From a virus, in the IMG/VR virus record IMGVR_UViG_3300025110_000013, positions 1-61,889 of that record: a stretch of DNA of 61,889 nt; one strand, written 5' to 3'. Below are positions 24,522 through 33,700 of this stretch, one piece after another. The position numbers and the translations under genes are program-made. The notes below the pieces were generated by a model, which was given only the letters and a program-made list of their open reading frames with translations, did not search any database and was not told the DNA's origin. How positions within the stretch are numbered: the first letter of the stretch is position 1; the number at the start of each line of letters is the position of its first letter.

Positions 24522-25225
24522 TGGAGCCGCAACCTTATCAATTTCATACGTTGCCAGCGGTATTTATGCTAGAAGCACAACTATCGGAAAGCATGGTAGG
24601 AACTCTTAACGACTACCTCGATAAGCTGATGGTAGATGAGGGCCGAATAGATCATTCGGGTACGCTCGTAGGACAGATAGGGCATGGTCAACAACTTACA
24701 ATGGATCATCTTTGTGAAGAGTTAAGTGATTTTAACATTCTAATCCAAGGGTTAGCGATGGATTACATTAAGCAGTTTTGCGCTGCGTCTGGTAATCCAT
24801 TAACAGGTAAAAGGGAGGTACTGACTGATGAGCTTTGGTCGGTACACAGCTACGAGCGAGACTACAACCCAATACACGATCATGGCACTAAAACCATTAT
24901 GGGTGTCTCTTGCACCACATGGACAAAAGTACCGCAACAAATCCTAGAGTTACCTACGGCGGGAAGCCCAGAGTACAGCTTATATAACTCTTCTGGTAAT
25001 GCAGATGGTTGTCTGGCCTTTAGCTATGGCCGTAATAGTTTATTAGATACAGAGCGGTTAGCGCCCCCGCAGAGCTTTATTATCAAGCCAGAAGTAGGAA
25101 AGCTATTGATGTTTCCTAGTTGGCTAACACACATGGTTTACCCTTTCGAGGGTGACGGAGAACGGCGCACGGTCGCTGCAAATTTAAATGTATGGAAGGT
25201 GGAAGAAGATGGAACAAGGCACTAA
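24521..25225 (+). CDS. Putative 2OG-Fe(II) oxygenase, 234 aa
   Basis: Around residues 105-121 is YERDYNPIHDHGTKTIMG, and around 190-222 LLMFPSWLTHMVYPFEG followed by RRTVAANLNVW. The two His sites (HDH and LTH) and the downstream Arg match the jelly-roll 2OG-Fe(II) oxygenase pattern with an H-x-H/D...H metal triad. In marine phages these enzymes are often near tail genes. The substrate is unknown; protein or nucleic-acid hydroxylation are options. The middle His-x-His instead of His-x-Asp is a variation seen in this subfamily. Confidence 0.68.
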   Translation: MEPQPYQFHTLPAVFMLEAQLSESMVGTLNDYLDKLMVDEGRIDHSGTLVGQIGHGQQLTMDHLCEELSDFNILIQGLAMDYIKQFCAASGNPLTGKREVLTDELWSVHSYERDYNPIHDHGTKTIMGVSCTTWTKVPQQILELPTAGSPEYSLYNSSGNADGCLAFSYGRNSLLDTERLAPPQSFIIKPEVGKLLMFPSWLTHMVYPFEGDGERRTVAANLNVWKVEEDGTRH

Positions 25226-25454
25226 GGAAGACACAGTTACGGTTACGGCTCCAGAAGAAGTTATTGAAGAGTCTGAGGTTGTTGAGCTTCCTCCGAATAT
25301 CGAACAGATTAATGCTCGACTAAACGATCTAAGAGAAGAGGTTGCTCAGATTAGCCAAGTAATCACTTCTAACCAACGTGAATTAGATACTCGTATGGCG
25401 GCATTTAACTGGTATTCGCAGCAACTAGAAGCGGCTACTGCGGAGCAACAGTAA
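25209..25454 (+). CDS. Small coiled-coil protein, 81 aa
   Basis: ATG at 25209 lies within the end of the oxygenase-like gene and is preceded by GGTGGAAGAAG. An acidic N terminus is followed by a coiled coil (NIEQINARLNDLREEVAQIS). It is probably the first gene of the lysis region or an accessory tail gene. The role is unknown. Confidence 0.68.
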   Translation: MEQGTKEDTVTVTAPEEVIEESEVVELPPNIEQINARLNDLREEVAQISQVITSNQRELDTRMAAFNWYSQQLEAATAEQQ

Positions 25455-25660
25455 TGGGCTTTATAGCTGATATCTTAATCTATGCGAGCCTCTTTGTAAC
25501 AGTGAGCAGTGCAATCTGTGCAGCTACTCCTACCCCTAAAGATAACGAGTTTATGGGCAAGTATATATACCCTATTCTTGAAACTATTGCTCTGAATATT
25601 GGTAAGGCTAAACAGGGTTCAACTGTTAATCCCATTCAGTTTACTAAAAAGACAGACTGA
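25454..25660 (+). CDS. Small membrane protein, 68 aa
   Basis: One hydrophobic segment at residues 3-25 (FIADILIYASLFVTVSSAIC) is followed by a soluble end that includes PTPKDNEFMGKYIYPILETIA. Such proteins occur beside lysis genes. A holin or antiholin role is possible. It overlaps both neighbours by one base. Confidence 0.65.
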   Translation: MGFIADILIYASLFVTVSSAICAATPTPKDNEFMGKYIYPILETIALNIGKAKQGSTVNPIQFTKKTD

Positions 25661-25887
25661 TGGCCGCTAAAAAAGCTTCTGCAAAACCCAAATCAAAGGC
25701 GACTACTTCTAAGTCACAAGAAGCTTTATCGGAAATTAAAACCCATCAAAGGGAATGCGCTATAAGGTATGAGTATATTGAGAAGCGTCTTGACGAAGGT
25801 TCAGAAAAGTTCAAGCGTTTAGAGATGCTTATATGGGGAGTATACCCATTTATAGCTGCTAGTATTTTTGCCACCAAATTCCTATGA
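25660..25887 (+). CDS. Holin-like protein (XhlA type), 75 aa
   Basis: A basic N terminus is followed by an amphipathic helix (TSKSQEALSEIKTHQRECAI ... EKRLDEGSEKFKRLEM) and a C-terminal membrane segment (LIWGVYPFIAASIFATKFL). That layout is typical of haemolysin XhlA-like lysis helpers. It is one of several candidate holins here. Confidence 0.62.
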   Translation: MAAKKASAKPKSKATTSKSQEALSEIKTHQRECAIRYEYIEKRLDEGSEKFKRLEMLIWGVYPFIAASIFATKFL

Positions 25888-25890
25888 CCG

Positions 25891-26118
25891 ATGAAAGGCG
25901 CAATTCTAGCATTTATGCTAATAACAGTCGTAGAGGGCAATGTTGTTGATGGTGCAGAGAGTATGTTGTTTAAAGACATTCATCGTTGCCAGCAGTTTGC
26001 TTACTGGATAGAACATAATTGCAGAGATGCTCTTTGCAGGGGCGGGATTAAACAGCAAAAAATAACAGCTTACTGTAAGCCGGTAATGGCTGGAGCTAAC
26101 CAAAAGTTTTGGGATTAA
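25891..26118 (+). CDS. Exported Cys-containing protein, 75 aa
   Basis: An N-terminal hydrophobic segment (MKGAILAFMLITVVEG) looks like a signal peptide. Four Cys follow in a 30-residue span (HRCQQFAYWIEHNCRDALCR and YCKP), suited to disulphides in the periplasm. It lies in the lysis region. It may regulate lysis timing or act in the envelope. Confidence 0.62.
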   Translation: MKGAILAFMLITVVEGNVVDGAESMLFKDIHRCQQFAYWIEHNCRDALCRGGIKQQKITAYCKPVMAGANQKFWD

Positions 26119-26120
26119 GC

Positions 26121-26441
26121 ATGACTAAAAAGCTACAACAAGATTCGGTATGGGCTAAATACGATATAGATAATGATGGAACCGTTAGTGATGAAGAGCT
26201 AGAACGGGCCACTCAAATGATCGAATTAGACCTTAGAGAGGAAAAGCAAGACTCCCAGAGGCGTATAGCATGGGTAGCGATGGCTTCTATGGTCGCGTAT
26301 TCGTTACTTCCTTTAATGCCGTTTGTCCCAGAGGATAGGCTTTCGACCCTTTCGTCATTAAGCGATATGTTATTTCTTAGCCAAGCTTCAATTATAGGTC
26401 TTTATTTCGGTGCTACGGCTTATATGTCTCGCAAACCCTAA
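26121..26441 (+). CDS. EF-hand holin-like membrane protein, 106 aa
   Basis: Residues 15-26 (DIDNDGTVSDEE) are a complete 12-residue EF-hand loop with acidic ligands at 1, 3, 5 and 12 and Gly at 6. Two hydrophobic segments follow (about 50-70 and 81-101). The two membrane segments and the place before the spanins suggest a holin. The EF-hand implies calcium dependence. I chose ATG 26121 because the earlier ATG at 26109 lies inside the preceding gene and has no better ribosome binding site. The function is inferred. Confidence 0.7.
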   Translation: MTKKLQQDSVWAKYDIDNDGTVSDEELERATQMIELDLREEKQDSQRRIAWVAMASMVAYSLLPLMPFVPEDRLSTLSSLSDMLFLSQASIIGLYFGATAYMSRKP

Positions 26442-26454
26442 CTGAAGGTGAGCC

Positions 26455-26919
26455 ATGATCATCGAAAGCGTAGCTGCGGCTGCGGCAATTTTAAACCAGA
26501 TTGGCAAGTTAATAGAGTCTGCTAGTGAAGCTCAAGGCGGGGCGCAACGAGTCATGTCTGCGATCCTTGATTTTGGTCAGGGCTTGGATGATCTTGAGAG
26601 AAACGAAAGAGAAAAGTTTGTTAATGTCAGCCATAGTGATCTGCTCAAAATTTCTATGATGCGTCGGCAACAGGAAAGGTACGAGAAGGATCTTGAGAAT
26701 ATGCTCATAGTGGTCGATCCAGCCCTTCACACAACCTATGTGAAAGCCAAGGCGGATCAAGCTGCAAAACGCAAACGGCACATGGAAATGCTGGCCCAGC
26801 AGAAAAAACAACGGGCAGAGCTAGTCCAACGCATTATATTGATAACAGTGATTGTAATTACCGGTTTAGTCGCTGCTGGAATTGTAGTTGGCCTAGCTAT
26901 ATTAATGTTTAAAGCGTAG
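26455..26919 (+). CDS. Membrane-anchored coiled-coil protein, 154 aa
   Basis: The N-terminal IIESVAAAAAILNQIGKLIE is weakly hydrophobic and amphipathic. A basic coiled coil covers residues 65-125, and a strong C-terminal membrane segment (IILITVIVITGLVAAGIVVG) ends the protein. It is probably a lysis-region inner-membrane protein. AAGGTGAGCC precedes the ATG. Confidence 0.68.
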   Translation: MIIESVAAAAAILNQIGKLIESASEAQGGAQRVMSAILDFGQGLDDLERNEREKFVNVSHSDLLKISMMRRQQERYEKDLENMLIVVDPALHTTYVKAKADQAAKRKRHMEMLAQQKKQRAELVQRIILITVIVITGLVAAGIVVGLAILMFKA

Positions 26920-26927
26920 GAGAAGTT

Positions 26928-27134
26928 ATGGACGTAGGAGCAACAAATCCTGCCAACCAGATAGCTTGGAGGCAGGTAGCAGAACAGAAGTACCAGAGGT
27001 TAATGGATGATCTTCAGGTTGAAGAACGCAAACAGAAAGTAGAGCAGTTAAACACTACACTGTATGTGGCTAAAAATAATAAGATACAACTTCAATCGGG
27101 GAAATCCCCGACAAACATTAATTTTTTGGTGTAA
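26928..27134 (+). CDS. Small helical protein, 68 aa
   Basis: The protein is charged and helical (KYQRLMDDLQVEERKQKVEQ), with no membrane segment. It sits between lysis genes with GGAGAAGTT upstream. Function is unknown. Confidence 0.65.
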   Translation: MDVGATNPANQIAWRQVAEQKYQRLMDDLQVEERKQKVEQLNTTLYVAKNNKIQLQSGKSPTNINFLV

Positions 27135-27136
27135 GT

Positions 27137-27577
27137 ATGGGATTTAAGTTAAGTGCAGGACTAGGGTTGGCTTTAGTTATTCTGGCAGGATCTTTCAAAA
27201 TGTACTATGACAAGACTCAAGCAGAGATTGAAGCGTTTCATTTGCAGTTGGAGCAATCGATTCAGAACCAAAAGACCTTAGAGAGTACTATTGAGCAACA
27301 GAATGAGAACTTAAAGCAAGCTGTTGAAAACCAAGAGATGATGATTAGTCAGGTTGAAAGGCTTACAAAAGAGAACATGGTGGCGCAGAACGAGGTCACT
27401 GATATCAGAAAAAAGTTCTCACGGCATTCTATGGATGTGTTGTCCATCAGAAAGCCCAAACTAATAGAAAATATTATCAATCGGGGTACGAAGTCAGTAC
27501 TCAATGATCTTAAAGACATAACCGATGAAACACAATTTGATAAAAATACTGACATTCCTGATACTCCTGCTAGTTAG
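27137..27577 (+). CDS. Inner-membrane spanin (i-spanin, Rz-like)
   Basis: An N-terminal membrane anchor (residues 4-22, KLSAGLGLALVILAGSFKM) is followed by a long coiled coil (about 27-85) and a periplasmic end. The 3' end overlaps the o-spanin gene by 53 bp in another frame, the classical Rz/Rz1 arrangement. The pair would fuse inner and outer membranes in the last step of lysis, so the host is Gram-negative. Confidence 0.78.
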   Translation: MGFKLSAGLGLALVILAGSFKMYYDKTQAEIEAFHLQLEQSIQNQKTLESTIEQQNENLKQAVENQEMMISQVERLTKENMVAQNEVTDIRKKFSRHSMDVLSIRKPKLIENIINRGTKSVLNDLKDITDETQFDKNTDIPDTPAS

Positions 27578-27920
27578 CGGATGTTCTATACTTGGTTCAA
27601 AACGGGATATTCCTGAAGTTAAGCCTGTGGAAGTGGTTACGATAGTTAAAAAAGCACCTACGTATCACCCTCCTCTTCCTAATCAAATTGACCCCGTTCC
27701 TGTTGAATGGACGGTGTTGAACGCAGAACTTATGCAAGAGTATCTGGATGACCTAAACGAGGGGAACGCACCAACAAACGTGTGGTATGCTTTAACCACC
27801 AAGGGATACGAGAATCTTTCTACCAATATGGCAGAAGTAAAAAGATATTTAAGGCAAACACTTAATATTTTAAAATACTATCGAGAATTGGATAAAGAGG
27901 AGCCTGAAGCTAATGAGTGA
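27525..27920 (+). CDS. Outer-membrane spanin lipoprotein (o-spanin, Rz1-like)
   Basis: A signal sequence with lipobox LLVSGC makes Cys20 the lipidation site. The mature chain has Pro-rich stretches (EVKPVEVV, YHPPLPNQIDPVP) and a helical C terminus. At 112 mature residues it is longer than lambda Rz1. It starts inside the i-spanin gene and overlaps the lysozyme start by 8 bp. Confidence 0.78.
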   Translation: MKHNLIKILTFLILLLVSGCSILGSKRDIPEVKPVEVVTIVKKAPTYHPPLPNQIDPVPVEWTVLNAELMQEYLDDLNEGNAPTNVWYALTTKGYENLSTNMAEVKRYLRQTLNILKYYRELDKEEPEANE

Positions 27921-28335
27921 GCAGTTAAGAGAAATGCTAAGAAGGCATGAGGGTGTGCGGAACTTCGTTTATTTGTGCAGTGAAGGCTATGAAACAATAG
28001 GTGTGGGCCGAAATATTGCTGACTCTGGGTTAGGTCTTTCTGACGATGAAGTAGATTACCTATTGGACAACGATATAAAGCGTGTAAAAGACGAATTAAA
28101 TGATGAATATTATTGGTTTGGCGGGCTTAATGAAGCAAGACAACATGCCATGATAGACCTTTCCTTTAATCTTGGTCAGACCAGATTGAGAGGGTTTAAA
28201 AAGGCTCTTGATGCTATGGCTTCTGAAGACTTTGATACAGCCGCCGATGAGTTTATGGACAGTAGGTGGGCCGAACAAGTTAAAGGCCGCGCACCAGAAG
28301 TTACTGAAATGATTAGAACAGGGGAATATTCGTAA
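27913..28335 (+). CDS. Endolysin, GH24 (T4-type) lysozyme
   Basis: This 140-residue enzyme cleaves peptidoglycan glycan strands. Glu13, Cys22 and Thr28 in EGVRNFVYLCSEGYETIGVG reproduce the E-8-D/C-5-T catalytic pattern, with Cys in place of Asp. The FNLGQTRLRGFKKAL and later SRWAEQVKGRA segments match the C-terminal lobe. There is no signal peptide, so export needs a holin. The stop overlaps the next start. Confidence 0.88.
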   Translation: MSEQLREMLRRHEGVRNFVYLCSEGYETIGVGRNIADSGLGLSDDEVDYLLDNDIKRVKDELNDEYYWFGGLNEARQHAMIDLSFNLGQTRLRGFKKALDAMASEDFDTAADEFMDSRWAEQVKGRAPEVTEMIRTGEYS

Positions 28336-30188
28336 TGCCTCTTCAGAAGTTGTCCTTTAAACCCGGAGTTAATCGAGAAAACTCTCGCTATACGAGTGAG
28401 GGCGGGTGGTACGAGTGCGATAAAGTACGTTTTCGACAAGGTACGCCTGAGAAAATAGGGGGTTGGGAACGTATATCCTCTGAAACATTCCTTGGTATTT
28501 GCCGAAAGTTATTTGCATGGGTTACGTTAACTGGCGAAAAACTTTTAGGGATGGGGACTAACCTTAAATACTACATAGAAAAAGGGGGTTCCTATTACGA
28601 TATTACCCCTTTACGCGCTACTGTATCTCTCACTAACCCTTTTACCACAGTTTCTGGTTCGGCTGTGGTTACAGTAGCAGACGCTGCTGGAGGCTATATC
28701 GATGGGGATTTTGTTACTTTTAGTGGTAGTTCCGCAGTTGGTGGGTTAACTATTACAGGTGAGTTTCAGATTACTAAAGATACGAGTGCCAATACCTATA
28801 CGATCACCTTTACTTCTGCTGCCTCTTCTTCTGCTACTGGAGGAGGTTCTGTAACTGCTAAATATCAAATTAACACTGGCCCTGAAACTTGGTCACCGTT
28901 AGTTGGATGGGGAGCTTCTACATGGGGTATTGGTACTTGGGGTGTAGGTGGTACTTCTAGTGATTCATTTAGGCACTGGAGCCAAGGTAATTTTGGTGAG
29001 GATTTAATTTTTGGTGCTAGAGGTGGCAGTATCTACTATTGGGACAATAGCACTAAGACATTAGGGACAGACAGGGCTGTAGCGTTGTCTACCATCAGTG
29101 GTGCATCTAATGCACCTACAATTCAAAATTTTATTACTATTTCAGACGTTAATCGTTTTGTGTTTTGCATGGGGGTTAATCCATTAGGAAGTTCTACATT
29201 AGACCCTATGTTGGTTCGTTGGTCTGACCAAGAGGATGCGGGTAATTGGACACCTTCTGCTACCAATCAAGCAGGTAGTTTACGTTTATCGCAGGGAGCC
29301 GAAATTATTACGTCAATCCAAGGAAGGCAAGAAGTGCTTATTTGGACAGACACGGCTATGTATTCGCTTCAATATGTAGGTGCGCCTATTGTATGGGGAG
29401 CGCAGATGCTGGGTGATAACATATCAGTAGCCTCTCCTAACGCCTGTGTTTACGTCAATAATGTTGCTTATTGGATGGGTGTAGGGGGCTTTTATAAGTA
29501 CGATGGCCGAGTCCAACCCCTAAGATGTGATGTAAAGAAGTATGTATTTAATGACTTTAATGAAGAACAATACACACAGGTCTTCTCAGGAACTAACGAA
29601 GGTTATGGGGAAGTATGGTGGTTCTATTGTTCTAGCGACACAACTGCTATTGATCGTTACGTAATTTATAACTATGAGCAGGATATTTGGTATTACGGCA
29701 CAATGGCGCGTAGTGCGTGGTTAGACTCAGGGCTGCGGGATTACCCTATTGCTGCAACGTACACTAAAAACCTAGTAGACCAAGAAAGAGGGCTAGATGA
29801 TAAAGAAACAGCAACCACATCGGCTGTAGCTGCCCACATTCAGTCTGCTCAGTTTGACTTACAAGACGGCCATCAGTTTGCCTTTATACACCGCATACTG
29901 CCCGATGTGACGTTTGATGGGTCAACCGCAGATAGTCCTGTTGTTGATTTCTCGCTCCTACCTTTACAGAACTCAGGTTCAGGATACACATCCCCTGCTT
30001 CAGAAGGTGGTTCTAGTTCAGGTTCAGTAACACGCACGGCTACTTCTCCTATTGAAGCGTTTACTTCGCAGCTAAATGTAAGGGTAAGAGGGAGGCAAAT
30101 GGCAGTTAAAATAGAATCCAGCGCAGAAGGTGTAGCATGGCAGTGGGGTGCGCCACGGCTTGATATGCGCCCAGATGGGAGAAGATAA
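28335..30188 (+). CDS. Packaged-DNA stabilisation protein, P22 gp10-like
   Basis: The protein has 617 residues. LSFKPGVNRENSRYTSEGGW at the start and VRFRQGTPEKIGGW near 33-46 are hallmark segments of the gp10-like family in short-tailed phages. It plugs or extends the portal channel below the adaptor. Many beta repeats of WGxxTWG type follow (about 190-215). It is a strong pointer to a P22-like tail machine. It starts one base inside the lysozyme stop codon. Confidence 0.8.
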   Translation: MPLQKLSFKPGVNRENSRYTSEGGWYECDKVRFRQGTPEKIGGWERISSETFLGICRKLFAWVTLTGEKLLGMGTNLKYYIEKGGSYYDITPLRATVSLTNPFTTVSGSAVVTVADAAGGYIDGDFVTFSGSSAVGGLTITGEFQITKDTSANTYTITFTSAASSSATGGGSVTAKYQINTGPETWSPLVGWGASTWGIGTWGVGGTSSDSFRHWSQGNFGEDLIFGARGGSIYYWDNSTKTLGTDRAVALSTISGASNAPTIQNFITISDVNRFVFCMGVNPLGSSTLDPMLVRWSDQEDAGNWTPSATNQAGSLRLSQGAEIITSIQGRQEVLIWTDTAMYSLQYVGAPIVWGAQMLGDNISVASPNACVYVNNVAYWMGVGGFYKYDGRVQPLRCDVKKYVFNDFNEEQYTQVFSGTNEGYGEVWWFYCSSDTTAIDRYVIYNYEQDIWYYGTMARSAWLDSGLRDYPIAATYTKNLVDQERGLDDKETATTSAVAAHIQSAQFDLQDGHQFAFIHRILPDVTFDGSTADSPVVDFSLLPLQNSGSGYTSPASEGGSSSGSVTRTATSPIEAFTSQLNVRVRGRQMAVKIESSAEGVAWQWGAPRLDMRPDGRR

Positions 30189-30379
30189 TGGCTGATACAA
30201 CTAGGTATGATATAGATTTCGTTGCTCCACAGCTCCCGTTGCCCCCTATGCAGTACGATGTGAACGCTTTTAACCAGTTTAATGGTATACTTAGTATCTA
30301 CTTTAACCAGCTTGATAATGGCTTACGACAAGCCTCTACGTCCCCTCAAGCCGAAACAGCAGGGTGGTTTTTTAGCTAA
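30188..30379 (+). CDS. Small hypothetical protein, 63 aa
   Basis: The segment LPLPPMQYDVNAFNQFNGIL followed by IYFNQLDNGLRQA is a conserved short phage protein pattern. It is tightly coupled to both neighbours by TAATG overlaps. It is probably virion-associated. Confidence 0.7.
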   Translation: MADTTRYDIDFVAPQLPLPPMQYDVNAFNQFNGILSIYFNQLDNGLRQASTSPQAETAGWFFS

Positions 30380-30702
30380 TGGCACATAACTACAAAAATG
30401 CAAAAGTAGATCTCACCGCTACTACAGTAACTACGTTGTACACTTGCCCTACAGCTACTACAGCTATTATTAAGTCAATATTGGTATCAGAGGATTCTGG
30501 TAACGCCGACACAATTACAGTAACACTTACTGATTCCTCTGCCGCTGTGTTTAGTTTGTTTAAGACTAAAGCCATAAGTGCCAATACTACTGTTGAACTA
30601 TTAACAGCACCGCTAGTAGTAGAAGAGTCTGAAATTGTAAAAGTCACCGCCGCCACCGCTAATCGTCTGCACGTAACCGCTAGTTTTCTGGAAGTTAGCT
30701 GA
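30379..30702 (+). CDS. Beta-rich structural protein, 107 aa
   Basis: The protein is Thr/Val-rich, with TVTTLYTCPTATTAIIKSIL near 16-35 and LLTAPLVVEESEIVKVTAAT, typical of small beta-sandwich virion proteins. Overlaps on both sides indicate co-translation. Confidence 0.72.
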   Translation: MAHNYKNAKVDLTATTVTTLYTCPTATTAIIKSILVSEDSGNADTITVTLTDSSAAVFSLFKTKAISANTTVELLTAPLVVEESEIVKVTAATANRLHVTASFLEVS

Positions 30703-33700
30703 TGGCTGGAAGGCCAAGTATAAGTGAAACAGATAAACTTCTTATGAAGTATCTACAAAACCCTCCTGTACAACGATTCCAAGCGGGTGGTTTACCTATA
30801 CCTATTGCACCTGTCCCAACTAATCCTGACGCTAATAGACCTATAGATCTGCCAAAAGCCCAAAGTTATGGGGGTAGCCAACGTAAAACTATAGCCACTC
30901 TTAGAATGCTAAGTAAAGTTATGAAAGCGGTGGGTATGGGTAAAGAAATATGGAGTATATTAACAGCGCCGCCACCGCCCAACCCCGGCGGTGCTCCCGG
31001 TGGCACCCCTCCGTTTATAATGAATTTTGGTGCAAATACAGAGAATAAAGATGAATATGACCGCCAAGTACAAGGCGCAATACAAAGCATGGGCGAAAAC
31101 TCTGCGGCGGGGGGTTCGGCAATGGTGGGGGCTTCATTTACTAGTGGCGCTGGGTGGACGGCAGTAAACCCTGCTATAGCCGCCTTTCTTTATATCGGAG
31201 CTAAAGTAGTAGAAGGATTTATGCCCGACCAACGACCTTTTTCCTATCAAAAATTAGATTTTATGCGTGGAAGAGGTGGTGATCATGCGGCAACTTACGA
31301 AAAGTTAATAGCAGATGGGTATAACCCTAACGATAATTTATACAATATTTTTGTTAACCAGATAAAAACACCCCAAGATTATTATGAGTTTCGAGACAAG
31401 TATTTTGTAGGTGATTTTGAAACTGACACATTTAGAAAAGACTTTGGGCTTACCGATGATAACTTTTTCCCCGTAGAAGAACCGGAATACGTAGAGTTAG
31501 CAGGTACAAGAGTCTATAACACAACCGGTAATGAAGAAGCATTTGCAGGGGTAAAGGGTCTTGTAGATAAATTTAACGAATATAAAGACGAAGGATACTC
31601 TGAACTACGGGTATTAGAAGAACTGGGCGTTGAACTTGATCCTGAAGTTATGGAGTATTTTAAGCAAGCTGATTTAGCTGCATTAGAGGAGGCTAGAGAA
31701 GCGGGCGATAAAGAAGCTTATGCAAGACTTTTAGGGGGTATGAGCGCCGGAGTTGGCGAAGCCGCGGATCAACGAGCTTATGAGAAAGCGGCAGGTATAT
31801 TAACTCGGGAAGAAGCTCTTGAGAAAATATACGATATGCCCGGAGCACAGTGGCAAAGTAAAGAATGGATGGAAGAAGTTATAGACAACTTAATGTACGG
31901 AAACACAGACGAGAGTGTTAACCGAGACGACTTCAATCAATACGAAACTGCTAAAGAACAAATAGCGGGTAGAGATTCTGGCTACAAATATTCTGGTGAT
32001 GAAAGAGAAATATATGATTGGGCAGTCAAACATACTACTGATCTAGTAAAAGCAGGTAAATTAAAAAATTATGGGGGAGCAGAAGCTTATCTTAAAGATA
32101 TAGGGTTTGGTGATGCGGCTGAATTTATTCAAGATATAGCGGATGATGTGTTTGATAGTGTATATACATTAGATGAAGGTAGAAGAGACACAGTTCCTGA
32201 ACAATATTCTCAAGCTGAACTTACCGAATTACCGAAAGAAGAACCGCCAGAATCGGTTACAAACGCTGTAGATTTAGAAAAATTAAAAGAAGCAACTAAA
32301 GTAGAAGATACACCTGAAACAGGGTTAGAAGACCCTGACGCAGATTTAGAAGAAGTAGATGTTGTTACAGGAGATGATGACCCTGATAACACAGTAGATC
32401 CTGTTGTAGAACCTCCCCCAGATTTTGAAGACCCTAAAGAAGATGATGAGGAAGAAGACGGCGGTGGAGGAGGGGGCGAGGAAACTGAAAAAGTTGATAC
32501 AGACGGAGACGGTGTGCCTGATAGCGAAGACCCGTCACCTAAAAATCCTGATATAAAAACTCAAGAAGAACAAGATGCAGCGGAAAAGAAAGCGGCTGAA
32601 GATCTAGCAAAAGCAAATGCAGCGTGGGTAAAAGCTAAGATAGAGGCTAGAGAAAAAGCAGAAGCTAAAGAAAAAGCAGACAAAGAAGCGAAAGATGCGG
32701 CTGATGCTGAACGTAGGCGGGAAAAAGGATATGACGATCTAAATGCCGGTGAAAAGCGAATATTTGAAGCAATGGAAGAGATGGGGTGGGACCCCAAGGC
32801 AAATGATATCCGAAATCGGTATTCCCGAGACGGTAGGCCCGATTACAGACTAATCTCTCAATTTTGGACGCGTCATAGTAAGTGGAAATCCCAAGATGCT
32901 AGAGAAAAACAACAAGCTAAAACGGATGCAGAAACCGCAATACGTGCAGAGATAGGTGAAGGGCATCCTTTTTATCGGGTAACAGGTCAAAATGAAGACG
33001 GGTCACTTATTTTAGTAGACCCTTTTGGTAACGTATCTTCTGGACTTCCAAGTGAAGAAGACCCAACTTTAATAAACGGCGAAAGCTACGGAGACCTTCC
33101 CGCAGACACTAACAACTCCATGCTTCCTAAATGGTTGCAAACCTATTTAAGTACAGGTACTACAGACGGTGGTACTGATGGTGGTACTGACGGTGGTACT
33201 GAAACAGGTGGTGGTACTGATGGTGGTACTACTGGAGGCGGTACTGAAACAGGTGGTGGTACTGATGGTGGTACTACTGGAGGCGGTACTGAAACAGGTG
33301 GTGGTACTGACGGGGGTACTGACACAGGTGGTACAGACGGTGGTACAGACGGTGGTACTGATGGTGGAGATGATGGTGGTACAGATACTGGTACTACTGG
33401 AGGCGGTACTGACGGTGGTACAGACGGTGGTACTGATGGTGGAGATGATGGCGGTACTGATGGTGGTGGTACAGACACAGGTGGTGGTGACGGCGGAGAC
33501 GGTACAGGAGATGGTACAGGAGATGGTACAGGGGATGGTACAGGAACAGGAGATGGAAGCGGAGACGGTACAGGGACAGGAGATGGAAGCGGGGACGGTA
33601 GTGGGAGAGGAAGTGGAGCAGGAATGGGGATGGGGCTTTTACAGTTGTTGTCAGCCCCTGATGCGTTAGGTCAAAAAGTCGATGTAAAGCCGCCAGACCC

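Noticed and set aside
33169-33669. Open frames in both strands over the GGTD repeat
   Set aside because: Translation of simple repeats gives long stop-free frames without start signals.
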